DNA of 64,000 nucleotides. Source: Pseudomonas sp. UBA1879 (GTDB lineage: Bacteria; Pseudomonadota; Gammaproteobacteria; Pseudomonadales; Pseudomonadaceae). The stretch's first letter is position 1; every line of letters begins with the position of its first letter. Position numbers and translations under genes: made by a program. The stretch spans positions 1 through 64,000 of the forward strand of contig NZ_DDHJ01000019.1 of NCBI RefSeq assembly GCF_002338065.1. The letters run 5' to 3'. Positions 1 through 8,424 of this stretch are shown here, in pieces. A model generated the notes under the pieces. That model was not told the DNA's origin. It saw nothing but the letters and a program-made list of their open reading frames with translations, and did no database searches.

Positions 1-48
1 ATCATCGCGAGTTTGCCGGATAGCGGTTATTGAATCCGTCGTGATAAC

Positions 49-79
49 AAAAACGCCGCGATCGTCGCGGCGTTTTTTT
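49..79. terminator. Bidirectional Rho-independent terminator, left copy
   Basis: A GC-rich stem (CGCCGCGAT facing ATCGCGGCG-like arms, one base different from the right-hand copy) is flanked by A and T runs, so it can stop transcription from either side. It belongs to the left copy of the motB 3'-end repeat. The same terminator with one change lies at 2677-2705. The 48 bases to its left hold no recognisable gene and are probably the tail of whatever precedes the window. Confidence 0.75.
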
Positions 80-91
80 CAGAATCGGCTA

Positions 92-173
92 TCAGTTCTT
101 CGTCTCTTCCATCTTCATCTGTCTCTGATCGAAGATATTTAGCTTCTGCCGGATTTCTTGAGGTTGGGCGTAG
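92..173 (-). pseudogene. Detached 3' end of a second, diverged motB
   Basis: Read on the minus strand from 173 down to the stop at 92-94, this stretch encodes YAQPQEIRQKLNIFDQ followed by RQMKMEETKN and a stop. The intact MotB ends YAQPHEIRQKLNIFDQ, GQLKIDETKN. Upstream of 173 the similarity to motB ceases, so there is no start codon and no functional product. With the terminator at 49-79 it forms a 125-base direct repeat of 2677-2801 with no gaps and about 80% identity by hand count. The differences are mostly synonymous or conservative, which suggests an allele from another lineage, not a fresh duplication. Confidence 0.85.
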
Positions 174-468
174 ATTACAAATTTCCACGCGACGATCACA
201 CCATAGCATCCGCAGTTATCGAACTGTTTTCGTCTAAAAAAACCTCCGACCTGCAACTTCCTTCATTATCTTCAGCTCCCTCTCTAAAAAAGCTTTCTCA
301 ACGAGCTTCGTTACAATGGCTGCGCAAACACTCATTACCAGACTAAAAAAATCGGTTGCCAGGCGATTTATTTTTATGCAACGTGTAAATGCACGACATA
401 TCAGAGATATAACTCTGCACATATCTTTTATTGCACTGGATGCATAAACAAGAAAAGGGATTACTATC
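174..468. other. Gene-free leader of the bacteriocin gene
   Basis: No convincing coding sequence lies here; the short reading frames in it lack family resemblance. The stretch is more AT-rich than the core genes. It must hold the bacteriocin promoter, but I could not place a clear -35/-10 pair, a LexA box or a PrtN P-box by eye. A good ribosome binding site (AAGGGA at 455-460) sits 8 bases before the ATG at 469. Confidence 0.5.
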
Positions 469-2394
469 ATGCCCAATCAAATTGAACTGCCGCCTATTGT
501 CATTCGGCCCGACCCACTGCCTGCATCAATTCCAACTGTACCTCGCCTGCCGACTTACACTGCCAGCCCCCTCCCCATAGACGAGCGACTTGTCCATATC
601 GCATCGATTGAGGAACTCTCACGAAAAGTGCGCCTTGGATCGGAAATGGCAACTATCCCGTTGTGTGGACTAACCAAAAGCGCCATGGTGTCTATCGACG
701 CGCGCTTTGCCGATTACCATCAAAAGTTACACGAGGAATTGGCCAACGAAGTCAGCGCGCAACTAGGCGAAAGTGCGCCCCCCCTTTCTGGATATTTGCT
801 ACTCAAGCAGAACATCATCCAGAACCTCATCGCCTCCAAGAACAGCAGTCTGCAACTGGAAATCCAGGCTTCAAACTCCTTCTTTGGAAGCAGCCCGCTC
901 AGCCGACACTTTGTACATGTGGTCAATGCGGTTCAACGCAACAGAGACCCCGTGAATGCGTTTAAAGTCTGGACAGCTTCTTATACGGCCGCACGTTCGG
1001 TCATTGTCTTGACGGATGCCATCCGGATCTTGACTGAGCAATCAACTGCACTTGATGCCGAGATTGCGGCAGCTCAAGCCCAGGAGCAGGAGCAAGCTGC
1101 ATTGGCCGCAGCCCACGCACAGCAACTCGCAGAAGAACAGGCGCAATTGGCTGCTCAAGCAGCTGCAGAAGTGCAACGCCAAGCCGAGGAACAGGCAGCT
1201 CAGGCTGCTGCCGAAGCACAGCGTCAGGCTGAGGAGCAACAGCGGCTTGCAATTGAAGAGAGAAACAGATTAGAGGCAGAGGCCACCGCCGCAGGCTTGG
1301 CAAATACGTACCATCTCAAAGGCGCAGTCGCGTTCGTGACTACGGCGGGCGCCATCGCCATAGTGGAAACTGCGGCGCTTACCCTACAGGCAGCTATCCG
1401 GGCGGCGATCACAGGCTTGACCGCTGCTGCGGCCAGCTTAGCCTCCGGGCTACTGGTGGGCGTCTCGGCACTGGTGTACTCGCCAAAGCTGGCCAATGGA
1501 GAGTTACCCGAACGCTACACGTTCAGCAGTCCTTTGTCGGACATCGCGCCGGACAATAAGGACGACCTACATGCCATAGCGGCAACTGGCGGCACTATCG
1601 ACTTGCCATTCCGACTGACCTCGAAAACCGACGATCAGGGCAATTCAGAGCTAACGGTTATTCACGCTACTGCATCCAACTTGCCCACATCGGTGCGTGT
1701 AATTGCAGCCGCACATAATCAGGAGAAAAATGCCTACAGCGTTACGACCTCCGACCATCCGGCTCGAACACTGATCTGGACACCCGCTCAAACACCCGAA
1801 AGCAGTTCGACTAGTCTTCCAGCAGAGAAGCCATCGCCTTCAATCACTCCAGGTTCGACCGTAACGCCAATTGAGGGAAGGATCGAAATCTTTCCTCAGG
1901 TCGCAGAAGCGAGCTTCAATGATCTGGTGATCGTGTTTCCCATAGACTCGGGACTTGCCCCAATCTATGTAATGTTCAAGGATCGAAGGGAGGATCCTGG
2001 GGTCGCGACGGGGAATGGGGAACCTGCTGACAGCAATTGGTTAGCAGGTGCATCAACCGGCGAAGGCGCAGCGATACCATCTTATATAGCGGATCAAATG
2101 AGAGATAAACAATTCAGAAACTTCAGGGCGTTCAGAGAGGCCTTTTGGAAAGCTGTGGGAAACTCCCCCGACTTCGCCAACCAGCTGACGCCACAAAACA
2201 GAACACATGTACTAAAAGGCCGGGCTCCGTATGCTCGCAGACTAGACAGGGTCGGCAGCAGGACTAAACTGGAAATCCATCATCGTATAAGTGTGTCTGA
2301 CGGCGGCCCAATATATGATATGGACAACCTGAGGATTGCAACACCTAAACTTCACCTAAGCATCCATCAAACAGGTAAAGGCCATGCCAACTAA
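469..2394 (+). CDS. S-type pyocin (colicin-like bacteriocin) with HNH DNase domain
   Basis: 641 aa. It is predicted to kill related pseudomonads by import through an outer-membrane receptor and degradation of their DNA. From N- to C-terminus: a proline-rich, probably disordered start (about 1-45); a receptor/translocation region; an Ala/Gln/Glu-rich coiled coil at about 195-275; a hydrophobic Ala/Gly stretch at about 285-335; a pyocin-S-like domain at about 340-500; and a colicin E9-type nuclease at about 510-641. The nuclease ends with an HNH metal finger: H604-H605, N620, H629 and H633, spaced as in colicin E9 (HHRISVSDGGPIYDMDN then H-x3-H). The stop overlaps the immunity start by 11 bases, so the two are translationally coupled. 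No lysis gene is visible. The target receptor cannot be read from the sequence. Confidence 0.93.
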   Translation: MPNQIELPPIVIRPDPLPASIPTVPRLPTYTASPLPIDERLVHIASIEELSRKVRLGSEMATIPLCGLTKSAMVSIDARFADYHQKLHEELANEVSAQLGESAPPLSGYLLLKQNIIQNLIASKNSSLQLEIQASNSFFGSSPLSRHFVHVVNAVQRNRDPVNAFKVWTASYTAARSVIVLTDAIRILTEQSTALDAEIAAAQAQEQEQAALAAAHAQQLAEEQAQLAAQAAAEVQRQAEEQAAQAAAEAQRQAEEQQRLAIEERNRLEAEATAAGLANTYHLKGAVAFVTTAGAIAIVETAALTLQAAIRAAITGLTAAAASLASGLLVGVSALVYSPKLANGELPERYTFSSPLSDIAPDNKDDLHAIAATGGTIDLPFRLTSKTDDQGNSELTVIHATASNLPTSVRVIAAAHNQEKNAYSVTTSDHPARTLIWTPAQTPESSSTSLPAEKPSPSITPGSTVTPIEGRIEIFPQVAEASFNDLVIVFPIDSGLAPIYVMFKDRREDPGVATGNGEPADSNWLAGASTGEGAAIPSYIADQMRDKQFRNFRAFREAFWKAVGNSPDFANQLTPQNRTHVLKGRAPYARRLDRVGSRTKLEIHHRISVSDGGPIYDMDNLRIATPKLHLSIHQTGKGHAN

Positions 2395-2641
2395 ATTAAT
2401 ATCCGAATATACCGAAAATGATTTTCTCGAATTCGTCAGATCTATTTGCAATGCTGGCGGAGAAACAGAAGAGGACGACGTTCGAAATGTCTTAGAGTTT
2501 GAAAGATTGACCGAGCACCCCGATGGCTCTGACTTGATTTTTTACCCCCGAGAGGACCGCGAAGACAGCCCCGAAGGAATAGTTCAAGAAGTAAAAGAGT
2601 GGCGTGCCGCCAATGGCAAGCCCGGATTCAGGCCGGAATAA
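2384..2641 (+). CDS. Im9-type immunity protein for the HNH pyocin
   Basis: 85 aa, acidic, the size of colicin DNase immunity proteins (85-87 aa). It binds its own DNase at an exosite next to the HNH site and protects the producer. The family hallmarks are visible: an ISEYTENDF helix I start, EHPDGSDLIFYP (helix III with the aromatic pair, here Phe-Tyr where Im9 has Tyr-Tyr), DSPEGIV and a WRAANGKPGF tail. The start codon lies inside the last codons of the nuclease gene, the arrangement expected for co-expression. It is followed by the bidirectional terminator at 2677. Helix II, which sets partner specificity in this family, reads EEDDVRNVLEFERL. Confidence 0.93.
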   Translation: MPTKLISEYTENDFLEFVRSICNAGGETEEDDVRNVLEFERLTEHPDGSDLIFYPREDREDSPEGIVQEVKEWRAANGKPGFRPE

Positions 2642-2676
2642 TAGACCTCATCGTCTCGCCTTGAAACTCAGGCATT

Positions 2677-2705
2677 AAAAACGCCGCGATCATCGCGGCG
2701 TTTTT
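2677..2705. terminator. Bidirectional terminator between pyocin immunity gene and motB
   Basis: The stem CGCCGCGAT/ATCGCGGCG is closed by a single-base loop region and flanked by AAAAA and TTTTT. It serves the converging immunity gene (+) and motB (-). One base differs from the copy at 49-79. Confidence 0.85.
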
Positions 2706-2801
2706 GTTTGTACCTAGGATCAGTTCTTGGTCTCGTCGATCTTCAACTGCCCTTGATCGAAAATGTTCAGCTTTTGCCGGATCTCGTGGGGCTGGGCGTA
2801 G
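2677..2801. repeat. 125-bp direct repeat (motB 3' end plus terminator), right copy
   Basis: It matches 49-173 base for base in length (constant offset 2628), with about 25 mismatches by hand count. The terminator stem is nearly invariant, the spacer between terminator and stop codon is most diverged, and the coding part is about 82% identical. The two copies exactly bracket the bacteriocin module. Confidence 0.85.
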
Positions 2802-3757
2802 GCTTGTGGATCGACCGCTGGTGTGGCCGTCGAGGCGCCCGGTTTGTTCCCTGGCGCGGTTGGGGATATGGGCGCGGGTGCGGCGTCGGACTTCGGCGCT
2901 TCACCGGCATTCTGTGCCCCTTCGATGCGCTCCTGAGCCTTCTTGGTCAGTACCACGATGTCGATGCGACGGTTGACCGGGTTGGCTGGGTTGTCCCGGT
3001 CGTACAGTGACGAAGACGCATAACCGACCACGCGAGCCACCTGCGTATCCGGATACCCCCCGGCCGTCAGCGCACGTCGCGCGGCGTTGGCACGGTTGGC
3101 CGAAAGCTCCCAGTTGCCGAACCCGTTATTGCCCACATAAGGCGTGGCGTCTGTGTGACCGCTGATGCTCACCTTGTTCGGCACGGCTTTGATGGTGTCA
3201 GCCATGGCCAGCAGAATGTCTTCGAAATAGGGCTTCAGGCGTGCACTGCCGATGTCGAACATGGGTCGGTTTTCAGCGTCCATGATCTGGATTCGCAGGC
3301 CGTCCTGGGTGATTTCGAACAGAATCTGGTCCTTGAACTTCGCCAACTGAGGGTTCTCGTTGACCTTGTTCTGTAGCTCTTGCAACAGCATTTCCAGACG
3401 CTCCTGCTCGACCTGTTCGGCCGCTGCGTCTTGCTTGTCGGCATCCACCGGCACTTTGTCCGGCGCAGGCGTGGATTTCACTTCGGGGTTGAGCGTCTGA
3501 TCAGGCGACATCTCGGGCGAACCGCCAAGGTCAATCACGTACGGCGAACCGCTGTCGGAGAAGCCCACGGGGTCTTTGAAATAACCGGCGATGGCGATCA
3601 ACTGCTCAGGCGTGGCCGAGGACATCAGCCACAACACAAGGAAGAACGCCATCATCGCCGTCGCGAAGTCGGCGAAGGCGATTTTCCAGGCGCCACCGTG
3701 ATGGCCGCCGCCGAAGCGCTTTACGCGCTTGACGATAATGGGCTGATTATTTTCCAT
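2720..3757 (-). CDS. Flagellar stator protein MotB
   Basis: 345 aa. MotB is the peptidoglycan-anchored half of the MotA4-5/MotB2 proton channel that drives the flagellar rotor. A short cytoplasmic N-terminus (MENNQPIIVKRVKRF) precedes a single membrane helix with the proton-carrying Asp in the FADFATAMMAFFLVLWLM segment (about residues 28-45). A plug/linker region and an OmpA-like peptidoglycan-binding domain follow (about 165-285; SISGHTDATPY and ANRANAARRAL motifs). The C-terminal tail is Pro/Ala-rich. Three bases separate it from motA, and it is expressed from the FliA-type promoter upstream of motA. In related genomes rsgA follows motB; here the bacteriocin module lies in between. Confidence 0.97.
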   Translation of the reverse strand: MENNQPIIVKRVKRFGGGHHGGAWKIAFADFATAMMAFFLVLWLMSSATPEQLIAIAGYFKDPVGFSDSGSPYVIDLGGSPEMSPDQTLNPEVKSTPAPDKVPVDADKQDAAAEQVEQERLEMLLQELQNKVNENPQLAKFKDQILFEITQDGLRIQIMDAENRPMFDIGSARLKPYFEDILLAMADTIKAVPNKVSISGHTDATPYVGNNGFGNWELSANRANAARRALTAGGYPDTQVARVVGYASSSLYDRDNPANPVNRRIDIVVLTKKAQERIEGAQNAGEAPKSDAAPAPISPTAPGNKPGASTATPAVDPQAYAQPHEIRQKLNIFDQGQLKIDETKN

Positions 3758-3760
3758 GGA

Positions 3761-4612
3761 TCAACGACCGCGAACAGCTTGTTCCAGCTCGCTGAAGCTG
3801 GGGCGGTGCGCTGGATAGAGCACCTTGCGACCGAATTCGACAGCCAGTGATGGCGGCACGCCCGAAGCCGACGCCACCAGCGAGGCCTTGATGGATTCGA
3901 ACACGTTCATTTCTTCCTTGGCATCGTGCGCCAGGCACTGGGCCAGCGGGCCGAAGAAACCGTATGCCGCGAGAATACCGAAGAAGGTACCCACGAGCGC
4001 CGCACCGACGTGCATACCGATTGCGGCTTTGTCCCCGGAACCCAGGGACGCCATGGTCACAACGATACCCAATACCGCCGCGACGATACCGAAGCCGGGC
4101 ATGCCGTCGGCAACGCCGGTCACAGCATGGGACGGGTGCTCGAGCTCTTCTTTCATGCTCAGCAGTTCCATGTCGAACAGACCTTCCAGCTCGTGGGGAG
4201 CCATGTTGCCGGACGACATGATGCGCAGGTAATCGCAGATGAACGCGATCATCTTGGTGTCTTTGAGCACGCTGGGGTATTTGGCGAAAATCGGGCTGTT
4301 TTCCGGCTCTTCGATATCGCCCTCGATGGCCATCATGCCTTCACGACGGCTCTTGTTGAGGATCTCGTAGATCAGCCCCAGCACCTCCAGGTAGAAGGCG
4401 TGAGTGAAGCGTGAACCGAACATCTTCACGGACTTCTTGATCACGTGCATGGTCATATAACCCGGGTTCGCCTGCAAAAATGCACCGAACGCGGCACCGC
4501 CGATGATCAACACCTCGAAAGGCTGAATCAACGCAGCGATCTGACCATGGGAGAGTACGTAGCCGCCGAGGACGCTCGCGAAAACGACGATGATGCCGAT
4601 AATTTTTGCCAT
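3761..4612 (-). CDS. Flagellar stator protein MotA
   Basis: 283 aa, usual length. MotA is the four-helix inner-membrane subunit of the flagellar stator. Helices lie at about 4-20 and 32-50, then a large cytoplasmic loop with the charged residues that touch FliG, then two helices at about 170-192 and 200-222 (GIVVTMASLGSGDKAAIGMH between them). The conserved channel prolines are in DGMPGFGIVAAVLG and in the LAQCL-preceding FFGP segment. It is the first gene of the motAB operon and ends 3 bases before motB. The start ATG lies about 60 bases downstream of the predicted sigma-28 start site. Confidence 0.97.
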   Translation of the reverse strand: MAKIIGIIVVFASVLGGYVLSHGQIAALIQPFEVLIIGGAAFGAFLQANPGYMTMHVIKKSVKMFGSRFTHAFYLEVLGLIYEILNKSRREGMMAIEGDIEEPENSPIFAKYPSVLKDTKMIAFICDYLRIMSSGNMAPHELEGLFDMELLSMKEELEHPSHAVTGVADGMPGFGIVAAVLGIVVTMASLGSGDKAAIGMHVGAALVGTFFGILAAYGFFGPLAQCLAHDAKEEMNVFESIKASLVASASGVPPSLAVEFGRKVLYPAHRPSFSELEQAVRGR

Positions 4613-4681
4613 AGATAAAAAATACTTACTGAGTCGGGTTCATGGTCATTGTGCGAGAAGCGTTCAAAACTCTTGTTCTAC

Positions 4682-4708
4682 TTATCGGCATGAGCGCGCC
4701 AGACTATA
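4682..4708 (-). promoter_or_regulatory. Sigma-28 (FliA) promoter of motAB
   Basis: On the minus strand the sequence reads TATA, a 15-base spacer, then GCCGATAA. The -10 box is a perfect match to the FliA consensus GCCGATAA and the -35 box matches TAAA at three of four bases with the canonical spacing. It points at motA, a late flagellar gene, which is where such a promoter is expected. Confidence 0.8.
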
Positions 4709-4823
4709 GTGAAATCAAGCGAAAATCCTGTCTGGCGTCTGGCTCGGGTCCAGCAGCCCGAAGGCCATCATGATGCCATCATTCGATGCCGATCAAAACC
4801 TCCCAGCCGTACGGGCCCTGTGA

Positions 4824-6359
4824 ATGCAACCAGATAACGCCTCCCCGCTCCCCGTTCCGCAGACACTTGATGCCTGGGTCAAACAGTTGGACAGCCTCGC
4901 GTTGCCCGTTCCCGCCATCGCCCACGCCAAGGTCAATGCTGCCCTGAACGACAGCCGTCGATCACTGCGGGAGATAGCGGATCTGATGCAGGACAGCCCG
5001 GCACTGGTCCTTAGCGTGTTGCGCGAGGCCAATCTGCACAGCGGCGGCCTGACCGAACCGGCCGAAAGCCTCGAAGTGGCGTTGAATCGTCTCGGGCTGG
5101 CGCGCACGGCCACCCTCCTGAGCCGGCTGCCCAGCAAAGATCTGCAGCACATTCCAGTCGCGCTGCGCCAGCTGCAGTTGATCAGCCAGCACGCCACGCA
5201 ACAGGCGTATGGCCTGTTCGCCAACCAACTCGCGCGGCTATGGCAGGACATTCATTTGGGCAGCCTGCTGTTTCTTGCACCTCTCTGGCCGATGGCGTTG
5301 GCTTATCCCGCATTGTTGGAGGAGTGGGAACTGCGCGTCATTCACAAAGGCGAGTCGGCCAAAGTCGTTGAGAAGGCGTTGTTCGGCGTGCGTTTGGTGC
5401 AATTGTGTCAGGCGCTGGCCGAGCGTTGGCAATTGCCGATCTGGGTCACGCAGGGCTACACCCTGTTGATGCGCGAACAGCGAAACCTGGTGAAGGTGCT
5501 GCGCATTGCCCATGAGAACGATGATCCGCTTAAACAGCAGCAGGCCCTTGACGCTGATCTGCCCCTGCGCCGCTGGTTCAACCAGCCCGCCAACACGATT
5601 CTTCTGGCCAATGGCCTGGCACTGTCGGCGCAACATGCCTGGGACACCCCGCACAATATCCGTTGGCAACTGCTGAACAGCCTCTACCTGCAACAGCCCT
5701 TGGACGCGCTCCAACAGCAGGTCCATCAAAACGCTGCGGCCAGTGCACGTCAGCACGCGACTCCAGGAGTTTGGCACCCGGCCGAGGCACTGCTTTGGCC
5801 GTGGGACAGTCGACGGATGCACAAAGGCTTGCTGCCTGCCTCGCCCCCGTCCGCCGAAGCAATACAGCGCTGGCGCACGCTCTGCGGCGAGTTGCTCAAA
5901 GAACCGAGCGCCTTCGCCAACGCCATGCACTTGACGACGACGGCACGAGACGCCTTGCTCGCTTCAGGCATGCAACGGACCGTGCTGCTGATGATTGATC
6001 GCAAGACCGACAGTCTGCGAGTGCACCAGATCGCAGGCGTAGATGCGTCCGCTGCCGCGCTGTTCATTCCTTATAAAGACAGCACGGTGTTGCAACGCCT
6101 TCTGGCCCAAGCCACGCAACTGCGCTTGAACGCGAGCAACAACGCACAATTCTCGGCCTTGCTGCCGCCGCAACTGCGCAATCTGTTTCCGGGCGAAAAC
6201 CTGCTGATTCGCTCGCTGGCAAGCAATGGTCGAGTGATCATGATGATCGTCGCGGATCAGGGTGGCGGGCCATTTTCTGAAGTGACCGTGCAGGCCTTCG
6301 GAAAAACCGGCCAATGCATAGAGAAGGCCCTGACCACCTTTAGCCAGCGCAAGGGCTGA
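4824..6359 (+). CDS. HDOD-domain signalling protein
   Basis: 511 aa. The HDOD domain occupies about residues 15-215; it is an HD-related helical domain without phosphodiesterase metal ligands, typically a scaffold in signal transduction and motility. Visible family features are the early LPVPAIAHAKVNAAL helix, the SPALVLSVLREAN helix and an ALNRLGLARTATLLSRL segment. The C-terminal part (about 375-500: RTVLLMIDRKTDSLRV and VIMMIVADQGGGPFSE) resembles a GAF-like sensor fold. It is divergent from motAB and upstream of the rhodanese gene, the same position as PA4955. The ATG at 4824 has no strong ribosome binding site. Confidence 0.8.
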   Translation: MQPDNASPLPVPQTLDAWVKQLDSLALPVPAIAHAKVNAALNDSRRSLREIADLMQDSPALVLSVLREANLHSGGLTEPAESLEVALNRLGLARTATLLSRLPSKDLQHIPVALRQLQLISQHATQQAYGLFANQLARLWQDIHLGSLLFLAPLWPMALAYPALLEEWELRVIHKGESAKVVEKALFGVRLVQLCQALAERWQLPIWVTQGYTLLMREQRNLVKVLRIAHENDDPLKQQQALDADLPLRRWFNQPANTILLANGLALSAQHAWDTPHNIRWQLLNSLYLQQPLDALQQQVHQNAAASARQHATPGVWHPAEALLWPWDSRRMHKGLLPASPPSAEAIQRWRTLCGELLKEPSAFANAMHLTTTARDALLASGMQRTVLLMIDRKTDSLRVHQIAGVDASAAALFIPYKDSTVLQRLLAQATQLRLNASNNAQFSALLPPQLRNLFPGENLLIRSLASNGRVIMMIVADQGGGPFSEVTVQAFGKTGQCIEKALTTFSQRKG

Positions 6360-6405
6360 TAGCTGAGCTACAATTCGCCTCTTTTTCCATGATCTGGAGA
6401 CATAC

Positions 6406-7221
6406 ATGTCTGCCTTCTCAAGCTTGCCGCTGGTCATCGAGCCCGCAGATTTGCAGGCACGCCTCGGCACTTCAGAACTGATCCTGGTCGACCTCACCAG
6501 CGCTGCCCGTTATGACGCCGGCCATATTCCCGGGGCGCGTTTCGTCGATCCAAAACGCACCCAGCTCGGTCAACCTCCAGCCCCTGGCCTACTGCCCACT
6601 CAAGCGCAGCTGGACGCCTTGTTTGGCGAGCTTGGACACCATCCGGACGCAGTTTATGTCGTGTATGACGACGAAGGCGGCGGGTGGGCCGGGCGCTTCA
6701 TCTGGCTACTGGACGTCATCGGTCACTCCAAATACCACTATCTGGATGGCGGCTTGCTGTCGTGGCAGGCAGAAGATTTGCCGCTGTCCACCGACGTGCC
6801 CGCGCCTGCTGGCGGCCCGGTCCCGGTCACGATCCACGACGAACCCACCGCCACCCGTGAATACCTGCAAAGCCGACTGGGCGCCGATGACCTGGCCATC
6901 TGGGACGCACGTGGTCCCACGGAGTATTCGGGCGAAAAAGTGGTGGCAGCCCGAGGCGGCCATATCCCCGGTGCCGTGAATTTCGAGTGGACCGCTGGCA
7001 TGGATCAAACGCGGCAATTGCGCATCCGCCGGGACATGCCGCAGATCCTCGAAAGCCTGGGCATTACGCCGGACAAAGAAGTCATTACCCACTGCCAGAC
7101 CCACCACCGCTCAGGCTTCACCTACCTGGTGGCCAAAGCGCTGGGTTATCCGCGAATCAAAGGCTACGCCGGTTCGTGGGGCGAATGGGGCAATCACCCG
7201 GACACACCGATCGAGAAATAA
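6406..7221 (+). CDS. Thiosulfate sulfurtransferase (rhodanese) RhdA
   Basis: 271 aa, a two-domain rhodanese. The inactive N-terminal domain spans about 10-130 (LVDLTSAARYDAGHIPGA). The catalytic domain spans about 155-270, with the active-site loop HCQTHHRSG around Cys 230. This loop matches the Azotobacter/Pseudomonas RhdA type, not the CRKG-type of animal rhodanese. It moves sulfane sulfur from thiosulfate to cyanide or other acceptors in the cytoplasm. It is followed by psd in the same direction with a 62-base gap. Confidence 0.93.
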   Translation: MSAFSSLPLVIEPADLQARLGTSELILVDLTSAARYDAGHIPGARFVDPKRTQLGQPPAPGLLPTQAQLDALFGELGHHPDAVYVVYDDEGGGWAGRFIWLLDVIGHSKYHYLDGGLLSWQAEDLPLSTDVPAPAGGPVPVTIHDEPTATREYLQSRLGADDLAIWDARGPTEYSGEKVVAARGGHIPGAVNFEWTAGMDQTRQLRIRRDMPQILESLGITPDKEVITHCQTHHRSGFTYLVAKALGYPRIKGYAGSWGEWGNHPDTPIEK

Positions 7222-7283
7222 CCGCCCACACGGCGTTCCTGTCTTCACCTTTGAAGCCCTTTCGAACCGCTTTAGGAACCTTG

Positions 7284-8147
7284 ATGAAACAGCGTCTGTT
7301 TATCCTTTTTCAATATCTGCTTCCCCACCACCTGCTGTCGCGCCTGGCAGGCTGCGTTGCCGAATGCCGCGTGCGCTGGTTCAAGAACGCGTTCACGCAG
7401 TGGTTCGTGCGTCGCTATCAGGTAGACATGTCTCAGGCGTTGGTCGAGGACATGACGGCCTACCCGCATTTCAACGACTTCTTCACCCGTGCACTCAAGC
7501 CGGGCGCCCGTCCACTGGATGAAACCCCGGGCGGGATTCTCTGCCCTGCCGACGGCGCAGTCAGCCAGTTGGGTCCGATTGATCACGGGCGCATTTTCCA
7601 GGCCAAGGGCCACAGCTACAGCGCGCTGGAATTGCTGGGCGGCGACGCACGCCTGTCCGCACCGTTCATGGGCGGCGAGTTCGCCACCATTTATTTGTCG
7701 CCGAAGGATTACCATCGCGTTCACATGCCGCTGGCAGGCACCCTGCGGGAGATGGTCTACGTGCCGGGGCGTCTGTTCTCGGTCAACCAGACCACCGCAG
7801 AAAACGTCCCCGAGCTGTTCGCCCGCAATGAGCGCGTGGTCTGCCTGTTCGACACCGAGCGCGGTCCCATGGCCGTCGTGCTGGTGGGCGCGATGATCGT
7901 CGCCTCCATCGAAACGGTCTGGGCCGGCCTGGTTACCCCGCCGAAGCGGGAACTGAAGACCTTCCGTTATGACGAAGCCGCCCGCGCGCCCATTCATTTG
8001 GAAAAAGGCGCCGAGCTGGGCCGCTTCAAGCTGGGTTCTACCGCTATCGTGCTGTTTGGCCCAAACCAGGTGAAGTGGGCCGAAGAACTGGCGGCTGGCT
8101 CGCCGACTCGAATGGGGCAATTGCTCGCGATCCCTGCGCAGGCCTGA
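7284..8147 (+). CDS. Phosphatidylserine decarboxylase
   Basis: 287 aa proenzyme, the last step of phosphatidylethanolamine synthesis at the inner membrane. The LGST site near the C-terminus (FKLGSTAIVLF) is where self-cleavage makes the small alpha chain with its pyruvoyl group. DYHRVHMPL and the CPADGAVSQLG segment are also conserved. The reading frame is open much further upstream, but the stretch before 7284 overlaps the rhodanese gene and has no Psd similarity. MKQRLFILFQYLLPHH is the normal N-terminus, so ATG 7284 was chosen. Confidence 0.96.
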   Translation: MKQRLFILFQYLLPHHLLSRLAGCVAECRVRWFKNAFTQWFVRRYQVDMSQALVEDMTAYPHFNDFFTRALKPGARPLDETPGGILCPADGAVSQLGPIDHGRIFQAKGHSYSALELLGGDARLSAPFMGGEFATIYLSPKDYHRVHMPLAGTLREMVYVPGRLFSVNQTTAENVPELFARNERVVCLFDTERGPMAVVLVGAMIVASIETVWAGLVTPPKRELKTFRYDEAARAPIHLEKGAELGRFKLGSTAIVLFGPNQVKWAEELAAGSPTRMGQLLAIPAQA

Positions 8148-8424
8148 ATCTTGCGTGACAAATCAGGTAACGGATTATTGGCGGGACTGCGAGGCAAGCG
8201 CAGATCCGCCGTGATCATACGAGCCGTTTGTGTCGGGCTCGATGCAATGTCACTTTGACATTAAGGGCTGTCGTCATGGCCTAATGCTGTTAGAGTCTTC
8301 CGTCTGTCTTGTAGGAAATTTCGCTTCCGATTGACGTAGACTTGCTCGTTTAGCTCGGCCACGTTTGACACATGTGGACCCTTTGTAGCCATCCAGGCCA
8401 GTAGTTGTTGGAGTTGCCTGTCAC

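Noticed and set aside
1..180. Minus-strand 60-codon frame over the left repeat
   Set aside because: It is in a different frame from the motB-derived reading. The motB frame gives a clear match, so this frame is a coincidence.
174..468. SOS box or PrtN P-box upstream of the pyocin gene
   Set aside because: I looked for CTGT-N8-ACAG and for a P-box-like repeat and found no convincing match. Regulation is left open.
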